Source: Terriglobales bacterium
GTDB lineage: Bacteria; Acidobacteriota; Terriglobia; Terriglobales; Acidobacteriaceae
Assembly (NCBI GenBank): GCA_035691485.1
Contig: DASSIZ010000070.1
Span: 1-37,805 of the forward strand
Direction of reading: 5' to 3'
Length of the DNA stretch: 37,805 nucleotides
The position numbers and the translations under genes were made by a program. Positions 30,470 through 37,805 of this stretch are shown piece after piece; within the stretch, counting starts at the first letter, position 1, and every line of letters starts with the position of its first letter. The notes under the pieces are model-generated. The model searched no databases. It was not told where the DNA came from and saw only the letters and a list, made by a program, of their open reading frames with translations.

Positions 30470-31309
30470 TCAATCCGCGAGCACGCAAATCCCGGCCGCA
30501 TCGGCGGCCTCAATGACGCGCTCGCCATCCATCAGCAGGCACTTTCCGGCGTCGACAGCCAGGCAGGTAGCGCCCGCCTCGCGCATGGTCGCAATGGTTT
30601 TTACGCCCACGACCGGCACGTCGAAACGCATGTCCTGTCCGGGTTTCGCCACTTTCACGACGGTCAAGTTCCGGCTCAGGGTGGAAGCGTCGCCCTCGAT
30701 GGCGCGCATGATCTCAGCCGCGCGCAGGATGGTGGCGTCCGTGCCTTCCATGGCCTCGACTGCGACGCAGGCGGCGCCGGCGATCACCACCGTCTGACCG
30801 ATGTCGTACTCGGACAGGTGACGACCGACGCGCCGGCCGTATTCGATGTCCGTGCGCTGCGTTTCGCTGGGAGCGCGGCGCGTCAACACGCCGGCGCGGG
30901 CCAGCAGCGGCTCCAGCAGTTCGGTGGAATTCATCAATGTGATGCCTTCATCGTTGAGCACTTTTGCGACCGCGCCAATCAGCGAATCGGTATTGCGCGT
31001 GGTAAGGGAAAGCAGCAGCTTGGCCAGCCGCCAGTCGGGGCGGATGCTGGAAAAAATCTGCTTGTGCTTCACCTGCCCGGCCATGATCGCGCGCCGCACA
31101 CCTTCACGCTTCAGGATTTCGATCAGTTTGGAGAGTTCTCCGAGCGAGAGCCAGTGCACGGAAGCCGCCCCGTGCTCCTCGATTTCCGGCGCCGTCTCCT
31201 CGCGAATGGCCGCCACCACTACGTCGAGGCCGCGTGTGCGCGCGGCCTCGAGCACCAGCAGGGGAAAGCTGCCGTTGCCGGCGATCAACCCAATTTTTTC
31301 CGCTGCCAT
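30470..31309 (-). CDS. lpxI: UDP-2,3-diacylglucosamine diphosphatase (LpxI type)
   Basis: A 279-residue cytoplasmic enzyme that hydrolyses UDP-2,3-diacylglucosamine to lipid X and UMP in lipid A synthesis, in place of LpxH. It begins MAAEKIGLIAGNGSFPLLV; family motifs include AIMAGQVKHKQIF, GRRVGRHLSEYDIGQ and the late DVPVVGVKTI. The ATG at 31309 fits the family start; the longer frame (31342) is not supported. It heads the lpxI-dinB-Gfo/Idh operon and diverges from the metallophosphoesterase over a gap of 100 bases, which probably holds both promoters. Confidence 0.93.
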   Translation of the reverse strand: MAAEKIGLIAGNGSFPLLVLEAARTRGLDVVVAAIREETAPEIEEHGAASVHWLSLGELSKLIEILKREGVRRAIMAGQVKHKQIFSSIRPDWRLAKLLLSLTTRNTDSLIGAVAKVLNDEGITLMNSTELLEPLLARAGVLTRRAPSETQRTDIEYGRRVGRHLSEYDIGQTVVIAGAACVAVEAMEGTDATILRAAEIMRAIEGDASTLSRNLTVVKVAKPGQDMRFDVPVVGVKTIATMREAGATCLAVDAGKCLLMDGERVIEAADAAGICVLAD

Positions 31310-31409
31310 GGGACGCCCAGTGTACTCGCGGGCCACTCGCATCGGGAAGTCTGCTTCTAAACCAGTGAACCGGCTGCTGACAACAAATAGGCCGGCTTGG
31401 GGCCCTTAG

Positions 31410-32276
31410 GTGTTGGAAATCGATCCCGGGTACTTGCTGCAAACCACCCTCTCGCTCGGAACCGGCTTTGTCCTGGGATTCCGGGCTTACTCCAGCGTCA
31501 TACAGGAAACGCAGGCAATCGCGACCGAGGCGCTGCAATTCACGCTGCCGAAGCTCGGCGTCGGGCTGGACGGCTTCCGTGTGGCGCAGATCAGCGACCT
31601 GCACTTCGGTCCCTATACCGGCGAGTTCGAGATTCGAGCCGCCATCGCGGCCACCCGCGCGGCTCGTCCCGACCTGATCGTGCTCACCGGGGACTTCGTT
31701 ACCGCGACCTGGATTTTCAACTATGGACATCGTCCCGTCGACAAGATCGTGCCCTGCGCCGAGTTGCTGCGCGAACTGCGGGCGCCTTATGGGGTCTATG
31801 CCATCCTGGGCAATCACGATTGGGGCACCAACCCCGATGTGATTGCCGGCACGTTGACCGAGGCGGGAATCCGCGTGCTGCGCAATCAGGCGGTTCCCAT
31901 CGAGCGGGGCGGGGCTCGCTTCTGGCTTGCGGGCACTGATTCGGCGCTGGCGGGCGCCGCCGATCTGAATCGATCTTTGGCCGGCATTCCCACTGCTGAG
32001 CCAATTCTTCTGCTCGCGCATGAGCCCGACTTCGCCGACCAGGCCGCGCGCTTCCCCATCGATATCCAGCTTTCCGGGCACTCGCACGGGGGGCAGATCG
32101 TCATTCCCGGGGTTCGCGGATACCTGCCGCCGATGGGACGCAAGTATCCGCGCGGCATGTACACCGTCGGCAATATGAAGCTCTATTGCAATCGGGGTAT
32201 CGGGGTCTCCGGTGCGCCCGTCAGGTTCGGCGCGACACCGGAGGTGACCGTAGTGGAGTTGAACAGCGCCGCATAA
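31410..32276 (+). CDS. calcineurin-like metallophosphoesterase (YkuE/YaeI type)
   Basis: A 288-residue protein with a dimetal phosphoesterase site: D63 and H65 (ISDLHFG), D95 (LTGDF), N135-H136-D137 (LGNHDWG), H in LLAHEPDF and GHSHGGQ. The first 32 residues (YLLQTTLSLGTGFVLGFRAYSS) may form a membrane anchor, as in YkuE/YaeI proteins that act on UDP-diacylglucosamine-like lipids. The placement opposite lpxI fits an envelope-lipid role, but substrate is unproven. It starts at a GTG (31410) without a clear ribosome site. Confidence 0.9.
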   Translation: MLEIDPGYLLQTTLSLGTGFVLGFRAYSSVIQETQAIATEALQFTLPKLGVGLDGFRVAQISDLHFGPYTGEFEIRAAIAATRAARPDLIVLTGDFVTATWIFNYGHRPVDKIVPCAELLRELRAPYGVYAILGNHDWGTNPDVIAGTLTEAGIRVLRNQAVPIERGGARFWLAGTDSALAGAADLNRSLAGIPTAEPILLLAHEPDFADQAARFPIDIQLSGHSHGGQIVIPGVRGYLPPMGRKYPRGMYTVGNMKLYCNRGIGVSGAPVRFGATPEVTVVELNSAA

Positions 32277-32427
32277 AAAGTCGGCAGGCCCGTACCCGCG
32301 CCAGCCCTTGTTATCGGTTCCGTGTACCTCGCATTTCATCACTGCATCGAAAAACGTGCGCGCCCGCGGTGAACCATTTACCCTAGGCGGTTCGGCTGTT
32401 CGGGCAAATGATTTCTGGGTAGCGGGG

Positions 32428-32467
32428 CCGCCGGAAGGGCGTAAGGGCCGGCGGTTGAGCGTTTTTT
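32428..32467 (+). terminator. possible terminator before the efflux operon
   Basis: A 7-pair stem CCGCCGG/CCGGCGG (32428-32434 with 32448-32454) is followed after 7 bases by TTTTTT (32462-32467). The distance from stem to T-run is longer than usual. It would end metallophosphoesterase transcription. The GGTGCG/CGCACC hairpin just after it (32469-32495) may belong to the efflux leader. Nothing else was seen in 32277-32552. Confidence 0.35.
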
Positions 32468-32552
32468 CGGTGCGCCTCGGTACCGGGCTCCGCACCAAAG
32501 CATCTGTAAAAGGGCTGTTGCAGCAGCACATCGGAAAGAAAGAGGAAGACCG

Positions 32553-34082
32553 TTGAGCGGTGATCTCTGTCCTGTCACTCATCATCGCCCGCAAGGGTTG
32601 GTAATCTTCAGAACGCGAACCTGGAAACCTTTCTTGGCATGCGGAATGCTCGCTTTCGCCCTGTGCAGCATTACCGCCATGGCGCAGGGCCTGCCGGGCA
32701 TATCATTTCCAACCGCTCCCGCCTCGCAAACTCCGGCGGCGACCACACAGCCGTCAAGCACAACGCAGACGCAGAACCCGTTGTTCGGCAGCGTTCCGAC
32801 CGGCCAGGCCACGGCGGAGGTGCTACCGCTCGGCGCGCTCGACGCAATTGATCGCGGTCTCAAGTACAACCTGGCGCTCATTCTTTCTGAGCAGGCGACC
32901 ACGGCGGCGCGCGGCGCTCGTTACAAAGCGCTTGCTGACGTGCTGCCCACGCTGACCGGACGCGTCGGCGAATCGATCCAGCAAATTAACCTGGCGGCAT
33001 TCGGCATTCCCGCGCCGGCCAGCACCGGCCCCATCATCGGGCCATTCGCGGTTTTTGACGCCCGCGTTCTTGCCAGCGGCGCCTTCTTCGACGCGCATGC
33101 GCTCAACCTGGTCCGGGCGCGCGGCGAGGACATCAACGCAGCCCAGCTCGACATGCAGAACGTGCGCGACCTGATCGTGCTGGTCGTTGGCGGCACCTAC
33201 ATGCAGGCGCTAGCGGGGGAGGCCCGCATCGTGGCCGTTGAAGCCCAGCTGAATACAGCGCAGGCGCTCTACCAGCTGGCGCTCGACATGAAGAAGGCAG
33301 GCATGGCGCCGGGCATCGACGTGCTCCGCTCGCAAGTGGAAATGCAGGTACAGCAGCAGCGGCTGCTGGCGGCGCGAAATGATTTCGCAAAGCAGAAGCT
33401 GGGCCTGGCGCGGATCATCGGGCTGCCCACGGGCCAGGAGTTCACGCTGACCGAAAAAATTCCGGTGACGCCGACGGCCCCGCTCACCCTCGACCAGGCG
33501 ATCGAGCGGGCTTACCGTGATCGGCCCGACTATCGCCGCGCGCAATCGCAAGTGCGCGCCGCTGAATTCAACCGCAAGGCGGCCATCGGTGAGATGCTGC
33601 CCAACGGACGCTTCAATGCCGACTGGGGCACGATCGGCCCGCGTCCCAGCCAGAGCCACCCGACCTATACCACGGCCGCCGCCATCAATATTCCGATCTT
33701 CCAGGGCGGCAAGGTGCGGGGCGACGTGATGCAGGCTGACGCGCTGCTGCACCAGCGCCAGGCTTCCCTGTCCGACCTGCGCGGGCAGATCGAGTTTGAG
33801 GTCCGCACCTCTTTCCTCGACCTGCAATCGACAGCTGAGCAGGTGAAGGTGGCACAAAGCTCGGTGCAGTTGGCGCAAGAGGCATTGGCACAATCGCGCG
33901 ATCGTTTCCGCGCCGGGGTGGCCAACACCGTCGAAGTGGTGCAGTCGCAGGAAGCCGTCGCCGCGACCGACGAGAACTACATCAACAGCAGCTTCGCGTA
34001 TAACGTGGCCAAGCTGAGCCTGGCACGGTCGCTCGGAATCGCGGAGCGCGCGGTCAAGGATTTCCTGGGAGGAAAGCAATAG
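32553..34082 (+). CDS. TolC-family outer-membrane efflux channel
   Basis: A 509-residue protein with a signal sequence (about 20-45, WKPFLACGMLAFALCSITAMAQG). A Thr/Pro/Gln-rich segment (about 50-75) precedes two repeats of the long-helix and beta-strand TolC fold, for example LDAIDRGLKYNLALILSEQ and LDQAIERAYRDRPDYRRAQSQ. Such trimers form the outer-membrane duct for drug or metabolite export. The TTG start at 32553 is supported by AGAGGAAG just upstream. The TAG stop shares its G with the next start codon, so the three efflux genes are coupled. Confidence 0.92.
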   Translation: MSGDLCPVTHHRPQGLVIFRTRTWKPFLACGMLAFALCSITAMAQGLPGISFPTAPASQTPAATTQPSSTTQTQNPLFGSVPTGQATAEVLPLGALDAIDRGLKYNLALILSEQATTAARGARYKALADVLPTLTGRVGESIQQINLAAFGIPAPASTGPIIGPFAVFDARVLASGAFFDAHALNLVRARGEDINAAQLDMQNVRDLIVLVVGGTYMQALAGEARIVAVEAQLNTAQALYQLALDMKKAGMAPGIDVLRSQVEMQVQQQRLLAARNDFAKQKLGLARIIGLPTGQEFTLTEKIPVTPTAPLTLDQAIERAYRDRPDYRRAQSQVRAAEFNRKAAIGEMLPNGRFNADWGTIGPRPSQSHPTYTTAAAINIPIFQGGKVRGDVMQADALLHQRQASLSDLRGQIEFEVRTSFLDLQSTAEQVKVAQSSVQLAQEALAQSRDRFRAGVANTVEVVQSQEAVAATDENYINSSFAYNVAKLSLARSLGIAERAVKDFLGGKQ

Positions 34083-35317
34083 TGGCGGACTCGAACGAGG
34101 AGTCAAGAAACCATCAGCTCGCGGTGGAAGAAGCGCGCGAGCCGTTTCCGGAGGAGGCGGAAGAACCGTCCGCGCGCCGGCGCGCCCGCTCTTATTTCCA
34201 GCAGCATCCGGCGGCCAAGTGGGTGCTGCTGCTTTTTTTCGCCGCCCTCGTCATCGGCGGCATCCTCATCTGGCGTTATTACGCGGCCCGTGAATCCACC
34301 GACGACGCGCAGGTGGACGCGCACATTGCGCCGATCAGCGCGCGCGTCGGCGGTACGGTCATCAAAGTCAGCGTCGATGACAACATGCGAGTGAAAACGG
34401 GAGACGTGCTGGTCCAGTTGGATCCCAAGGACTACCAGGTAGCGGTGGCGCAGGCCAAAGCCAATCTCGCCGACGCGATAGCGGGTCATCGCGCCGCGCA
34501 AACGGCGATTCCGATCACCCACACCAGTACGAGCAGTTCGCTCGACATGGCGCACGCGAACCTGGGCGCGTCGGAGAAGGAAGTGAATGCGGCGCAGGCA
34601 CGATTGCGCGAAGCCGAAGCCAACTACACCAAAGCGGCCCAGGACCTCGAGCGCATGCGGCAACTGGTGGCCAAGGACGAGGTCTCGCGCCAGCAATACG
34701 ACACCGCCGTCGCCGCCGAGCAATCAGCGCGCGCGACCGTGGATGCCGCGCGGGCCGCTGTCGCCTCCGCCGTCAGCCATGTGACCCAGGCCCAGGCACA
34801 GGTGCGCGGAGCGCAGACCGCGCCACAACAAGTGGCGGTGACGGAGGCGCGTGCCGGCGCCGCCGGCGCCAACGTCGAGCAACGACAGGCGCAAGTCGAC
34901 CAGGCGCTGCTCAACCTGGAGTACACCACGATCAAGGCCCCCGTGGATGGCATTGTCAGCAAGCGCAATGTCGAGCCGGGCCAGGTGGTGCAGCCGGGAC
35001 AGCCGCTCACGTCCATAGTCAATATCGGCGATGTCTGGGTCACAGCGAATTACAAGGAAACGCAGCTGGAGAAAATGAGGGTCGGCCAGAAGGCCACGAT
35101 CCACGTTGACGCTTTTAATCGCGACTACCAGGGCCACGTCGATTCGATTGGCGGCGGCACGGGAGCGCGCTTCAGCCTGCTGCCCCCGGAGAACGCCACC
35201 GGCAACTACGTCAAGGTGGTGCAGCGCATTCCGGTGAAGATCGTCTTCGAGTCCGGCCAGGATTTGAGCGGACTCCGGCCGGGAATGTCGGTGACAACGA
35301 CGGTGCTGGTGAAATGA
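34082..35317 (+). CDS. EmrA/HlyD-type periplasmic adaptor
   Basis: A 411-residue membrane-fusion protein: a charged cytoplasmic tail (1-44), one membrane helix (about 46-64, WVLLLFFAALVIGGILIW), a split biotinyl-lipoyl domain (ESTDDAQVDAHIAPISARVGG and the later VDGIVSKRNVEPGQVVQPGQ), a long alpha-helical hairpin (about 140-270, Ala/Gln/Glu-rich) and a beta-barrel. It links the inner-membrane pump to the TolC-like channel. The GTG start overlaps the previous stop by one base. A strong inverted repeat starts inside its TGA stop. Confidence 0.94.
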   Translation: MADSNEESRNHQLAVEEAREPFPEEAEEPSARRRARSYFQQHPAAKWVLLLFFAALVIGGILIWRYYAARESTDDAQVDAHIAPISARVGGTVIKVSVDDNMRVKTGDVLVQLDPKDYQVAVAQAKANLADAIAGHRAAQTAIPITHTSTSSSLDMAHANLGASEKEVNAAQARLREAEANYTKAAQDLERMRQLVAKDEVSRQQYDTAVAAEQSARATVDAARAAVASAVSHVTQAQAQVRGAQTAPQQVAVTEARAGAAGANVEQRQAQVDQALLNLEYTTIKAPVDGIVSKRNVEPGQVVQPGQPLTSIVNIGDVWVTANYKETQLEKMRVGQKATIHVDAFNRDYQGHVDSIGGGTGARFSLLPPENATGNYVKVVQRIPVKIVFESGQDLSGLRPGMSVTTTVLVK

Positions 35318-35394
35318 AGAATTAAGAATGAAGAATGCGGAATGAAAAAGACAGCGTGTTCTCTGTCGCGGCCATTCTTCATTCTGAATTCTTC
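35316..35394. repeat. 22-base inverted repeat between emrA-like and emrB-like genes
   Basis: Arms of 22 bases (35316-35337 and 35373-35394) match as reverse complements except at one base, around a 35-base spacer. The left arm begins on the last two bases of the emrA-like TGA stop. Partial copies continue to 35404, just before the emrB-like start. Bases 35373-35391 recur exactly at 27278-27296. In RNA it would be a very stable AU-rich hairpin. It could tune the amount of pump relative to adaptor. Confidence 0.8.
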
Positions 35395-35411
35395 ATTCTT
35401 CATTTCTCACG

Positions 35412-36962
35412 ATGCCTAAGCGCGAAGCAGCGGTCAACCCGTGGATCATTGCCGTCTCGGTGATGCTGGGCACCTTCATGGAGGTGCTGGATACCACGGT
35501 AGTGAACGTCTCGCTGCCGCACATCGCGGGCAACGTCGGCGCCACCGTGGACGAAGCCACCTGGGTGCTGACGTCTTACCTGGTGGCGAACGCCATCATC
35601 CTGCCGATGACCGGCTGGCTCTCCAACCAGTTCGGACGCAAACGAATCCTGCTGACCTCGATCGTCGGTTTCACCGCCGCTTCCGTTCTGTGCGGCATGG
35701 CGCCCACACTTCCGTTCCTCATCTTCTTCCGCATCATCCAGGGTGCGACCGGGGGCGGATTGCAACCGCTGTCGCAAGCCATCATGCTGGAGGCGTTCCC
35801 GCCGGAAGATCGCGGCAAGGCAATGGCCTTCTGGGGCCTGGGCATCGTGGTAGCGCCGATGCTCGGCCCGGTGCTCGGCGGCTGGATCACTGACAACTAC
35901 AGCTGGCGCTGGATTTTTTATCTGAACCTTCCCGTTGGACTGGCGGCGGCAATCATGTCGAAGACGTTCATCTTCGACCCCAAGTACATCGGCAGAAAAA
36001 CGCGCGTGGACTGGTGGGGCATCGGATTTTTGGCGCTCGGCATTGGCGCGCTCCAGGTCCTGCTCGACAAGGGACAGGAAGAAGACTGGTTCTCATCCCA
36101 TTTCATCCGCTATCTTTTCATCCTGTGCGCCATCGGGCTGGTGTTCTTCATGATTCGTGAACTGCGCGCCCGCCAGCCGATCGTGGACCTGCGCGTATTC
36201 AAACTCCGCACCTACGCCACCGGTGTCTTCCTGATGACGGTGCTTGGCTTCGTGCTCTATGGCAGCATCGTGCTGATACCGATCTTCTTGCAGACGCTGC
36301 TCGGTTATCCGTCCCTGCAGGCGGGATGGGCGATGCTGCCGCGAGGCCTCGGAGCATTCATTGCCATGCCATTCATCGGCGTGCTGATGTCGAAAATCGA
36401 GCCGCGCAAGTTGCTGTTTGTCGGCTTCCTGGTCGCGGCCTATTCGATGTGGGACCTGGGCAGCATCAACCTGAACGCTGGCTATTGGGACGTGTTCTGG
36501 CCGCAATTCATCCAGGGGGTCTCGATGGGATTCCTGTTCGTGCCCTTGACCACCATCACCCACGATCCTGTGCCGAAGGAACGCATGGGCAACGCCACCA
36601 GCCTGTTCAACCTGATGCGGAACATCGGCGGCAGCGTCGGTATTGCAATGGTAACGACGATCGTGGCGCGACACACCCAGACCAACACCAATGTCCTGGG
36701 GGCGAACGTCACGGCGTTCAGCCCGGCGGCACAGCAGATGATCGCGGCCGCGCGCGCGGGATTCATCGCCAAGGGGATGGACGCCTACACCGCGGGCAGG
36801 CAGGCATACGCGGCGGTGTTCGGCATGGTGCAGCAGCAGGCCGCTATGGTGTCGTTCGTGAGCGCATTTCGTTTGTTAGGAATTATGTTCTTGTGCGTGA
36901 TCCCGCTCATCCTGCTGATGAAGCGGCCCCGGCACACCGCGGGCCCGGCGGCAATGCACTAG
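35412..36962 (+). CDS. DHA2-family MFS multidrug transporter (EmrB-like)
   Basis: A 516-residue inner-membrane proton antiporter with about 14 membrane helices. Family features are LDTTVVNVSLPHIAGN in helix 1, GWLSNQFGRKRIL (motif A), RIIQGATGGGLQPLSQA (motif B) and the helix-5 motif C stretch PMLGPVLGGW. With the preceding adaptor and channel it forms a tripartite exporter across both membranes. Substrates are not predictable. No regulator gene adjoins the operon. It ends at a TAG next to a further inverted repeat and converges on the LLM gene. Confidence 0.95.
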   Translation: MPKREAAVNPWIIAVSVMLGTFMEVLDTTVVNVSLPHIAGNVGATVDEATWVLTSYLVANAIILPMTGWLSNQFGRKRILLTSIVGFTAASVLCGMAPTLPFLIFFRIIQGATGGGLQPLSQAIMLEAFPPEDRGKAMAFWGLGIVVAPMLGPVLGGWITDNYSWRWIFYLNLPVGLAAAIMSKTFIFDPKYIGRKTRVDWWGIGFLALGIGALQVLLDKGQEEDWFSSHFIRYLFILCAIGLVFFMIRELRARQPIVDLRVFKLRTYATGVFLMTVLGFVLYGSIVLIPIFLQTLLGYPSLQAGWAMLPRGLGAFIAMPFIGVLMSKIEPRKLLFVGFLVAAYSMWDLGSINLNAGYWDVFWPQFIQGVSMGFLFVPLTTITHDPVPKERMGNATSLFNLMRNIGGSVGIAMVTTIVARHTQTNTNVLGANVTAFSPAAQQMIAAARAGFIAKGMDAYTAGRQAYAAVFGMVQQQAAMVSFVSAFRLLGIMFLCVIPLILLMKRPRHTAGPAAMH

Positions 36963-36966
36963 AGCA

Positions 36967-37034
36967 GGAGCTGGTGGGTTAGCAAGTCCGTGGGCTAGCA
37001 AGTCCTGCTAGCCTGACTACCAACCACCAACTCC
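36967..37034. repeat. double inverted repeat between convergent emrB-like and LLM genes
   Basis: The outer arms GGAGCTGGTGG (36967-36977) and CCACCAACTCC (37024-37034) pair with one mismatch. The inner arms GGCTAGCA/TGCTAGCC (36993-37000 with 37006-37013) pair perfectly over a 5-base loop. The element starts four bases after the emrB-like stop and ends six bases before the LLM stop, filling the gap. It would fold in either transcript, so it may be a bidirectional end signal without a T-run. Confidence 0.7.
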
Positions 37035-37039
37035 TCATT

Positions 37040-37805
37040 TCATGACGCTGCGCTCTTCGCGCCGGAAAAATGCGGCAGCACTTCGCGCTCGTAGACTTCC
37101 AGTGTCTTCTCTTCCTCGCCGCACATGAGATAGATGTTGAACTGGGTGACACCTACCGAGGCCAGCTTGCGCAGCTTCTCGCGGTGCGCCTCGACCGGCC
37201 CGACAATGCAGAAGCGGTCGACCACGTCGTCGCTGACGAAATCGGCGTTGTCGCTGCCCACCTCGCAATGGTGCTGGTAATCGTACTTGCCGCGGTCCCG
37301 CACGTAGGAAGTCAGCGCCGGCGGTAGCAGCTTCTGGTCATACTTTGCCAGCAGGTCCATCACGTGGTTGGAGACCAGCGCCGGAAACCAGCGCACGTGC
37401 TCGCGCGCCGTCTTCAGATCGTTCGACACCCACACCGGGGCGGCCGACATGATTTCGATCGATTTCGCGTCGCGCCCCGCTTCCTTTGCGCCTTCGCGCA
37501 CAAAACCCACGCACCACTCGATCAGGTCGGGCTCGGCGAATTGCAGGATGACGCCGTCGGCGATGCGGCCGGCCATATTCAGCACCTTCGGGCCGTATCC
37601 GGCCACCCACACCGGCGGTGCGCCCGGGGACCATGTCATCTTCGTTGGCTGGCCGTCGTAGTCGATTTCCTTGCCGGAGGTCAACGCGCGAAACTGCTCA
37701 ATCGCCTGCGCCAGTTCTTTTGGTGTGACCGGCTTTTTCCCCAGCACGCGTCGCGAACTGTCGCCGCGCCCGATGCCAAGCTGCATGCGGCGTCCGGAGA
37801 TCAGA
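37040..37805 (-). CDS. LLM-class F420-dependent oxidoreductase (N-terminus beyond the window)
   Basis: The C-terminal 254 residues of a luciferase-like flavin/F420 enzyme; the frame stays open through the right edge (codons LISGRR before MQLGIGRGDSSRR), so the ATG at 37786 is internal. The visible part has the barrel motifs MQLGIGRGD, PPVWVAGYGPKVLNMAGRIADGVIL and IVGPVEAHREKLRKLASVGVTQFNIYL. The family transfers hydride using F420 or FMN; F420 use is suggested by similarity to the TIGR03842-like group as I recall it and is not proven. The stop lies next to the inverted repeat shared with the emrB-like gene. Confidence 0.88.
   Translation of the reverse strand, partial: LISGRRMQLGIGRGDSSRRVLGKKPVTPKELAQAIEQFRALTSGKEIDYDGQPTKMTWSPGAPPVWVAGYGPKVLNMAGRIADGVILQFAEPDLIEWCVGFVREGAKEAGRDAKSIEIMSAAPVWVSNDLKTAREHVRWFPALVSNHVMDLLAKYDQKLLPPALTSYVRDRGKYDYQHHCEVGSDNADFVSDDVVDRFCIVGPVEAHREKLRKLASVGVTQFNIYLMCGEEEKTLEVYEREVLPHFSGAKSAAS

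Noticed and set aside
31104-32594. 496-residue minus-strand frame across lpxI and the metallophosphoesterase
   Set aside because: It covers two well-supported genes out of frame and has no domain or conserved motif.

Overview
The window reads as chromosomal DNA of a GC-rich Gram-negative bacterium, most likely an acidobacterium related to the Koribacter/Terriglobia lineage. This is inferred from the 5' third of a 16S rRNA at the left edge, the AccD-CobO-RlmH-FolC gene order, lipid A chemistry (LpxI), an outer-membrane efflux channel and mostly ATG/GTG starts with sparse Shine-Dalgarno sites. No database search was run. I see no phage, transposase, integrase, tRNA or CRISPR array.

Left third (1-10321), almost all on the minus strand. 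A 16S gene runs off the left edge behind a leader with boxA and one or two promoters. Upstream of it lies a long co-directional housekeeping array, read from right to left: rplU, rpmA, obgE, nadD, rsfS, a sigma-54-activator-like regulator with an altered GAFTGA loop, a methyltransferase, rlmH, cobO, accD, folC and a 45-residue membrane peptide. It starts at a good promoter (10292-10321) and ends at an intrinsic terminator (1041-1067).

Middle (10492-17401), mostly plus strand: a PEGA-domain Ser/Thr kinase, then a compact sulfur cassette. The cassette holds a PLP cysteine synthase, a JAMM metalloprotease, a CysO-like ubiquitin-fold sulfur carrier and a MoeZ-type E1-like/rhodanese enzyme. This is the gene logic of protein-thiocarboxylate cysteine synthesis (CysO/Mec+/CysM of mycobacteria). 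Here the carrier's Gly-Gly is followed by nine extra residues, encoded where an intergenic inverted repeat begins, so the JAMM enzyme may be needed to mature it. A CsgG-like lipid-envelope protein follows.

17508-25001 is a second minus-strand block: a GH3 beta-N-acetylhexosaminidase overlapping a lipoprotein, a strongly structured RNA with an intrinsic terminator, a quinone oxidoreductase, a small secreted protein, an M1 metallopeptidase and a polytopic membrane protein.

25286-37805 holds a TonB-C-like protein, a response regulator behind a promoter containing DnaA-box-like dyads, a cupin, a tiny possibly leaderless membrane protein with miaA, an lpxI-dinB-Gfo/Idh operon (possibly lipid A diamino-sugar chemistry), a metallophosphoesterase, a TolC-EmrA-EmrB tripartite efflux operon and a truncated F420-type LLM oxidoreductase.

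The most unusual cross-cutting signal is a family of short-word inverted repeats. Several begin exactly at, or overlap, the stop codons of upstream genes (bL21, CysO-like, CsgG-like, EmrA, EmrB). One 19-base stretch recurs exactly about 8 kb away.
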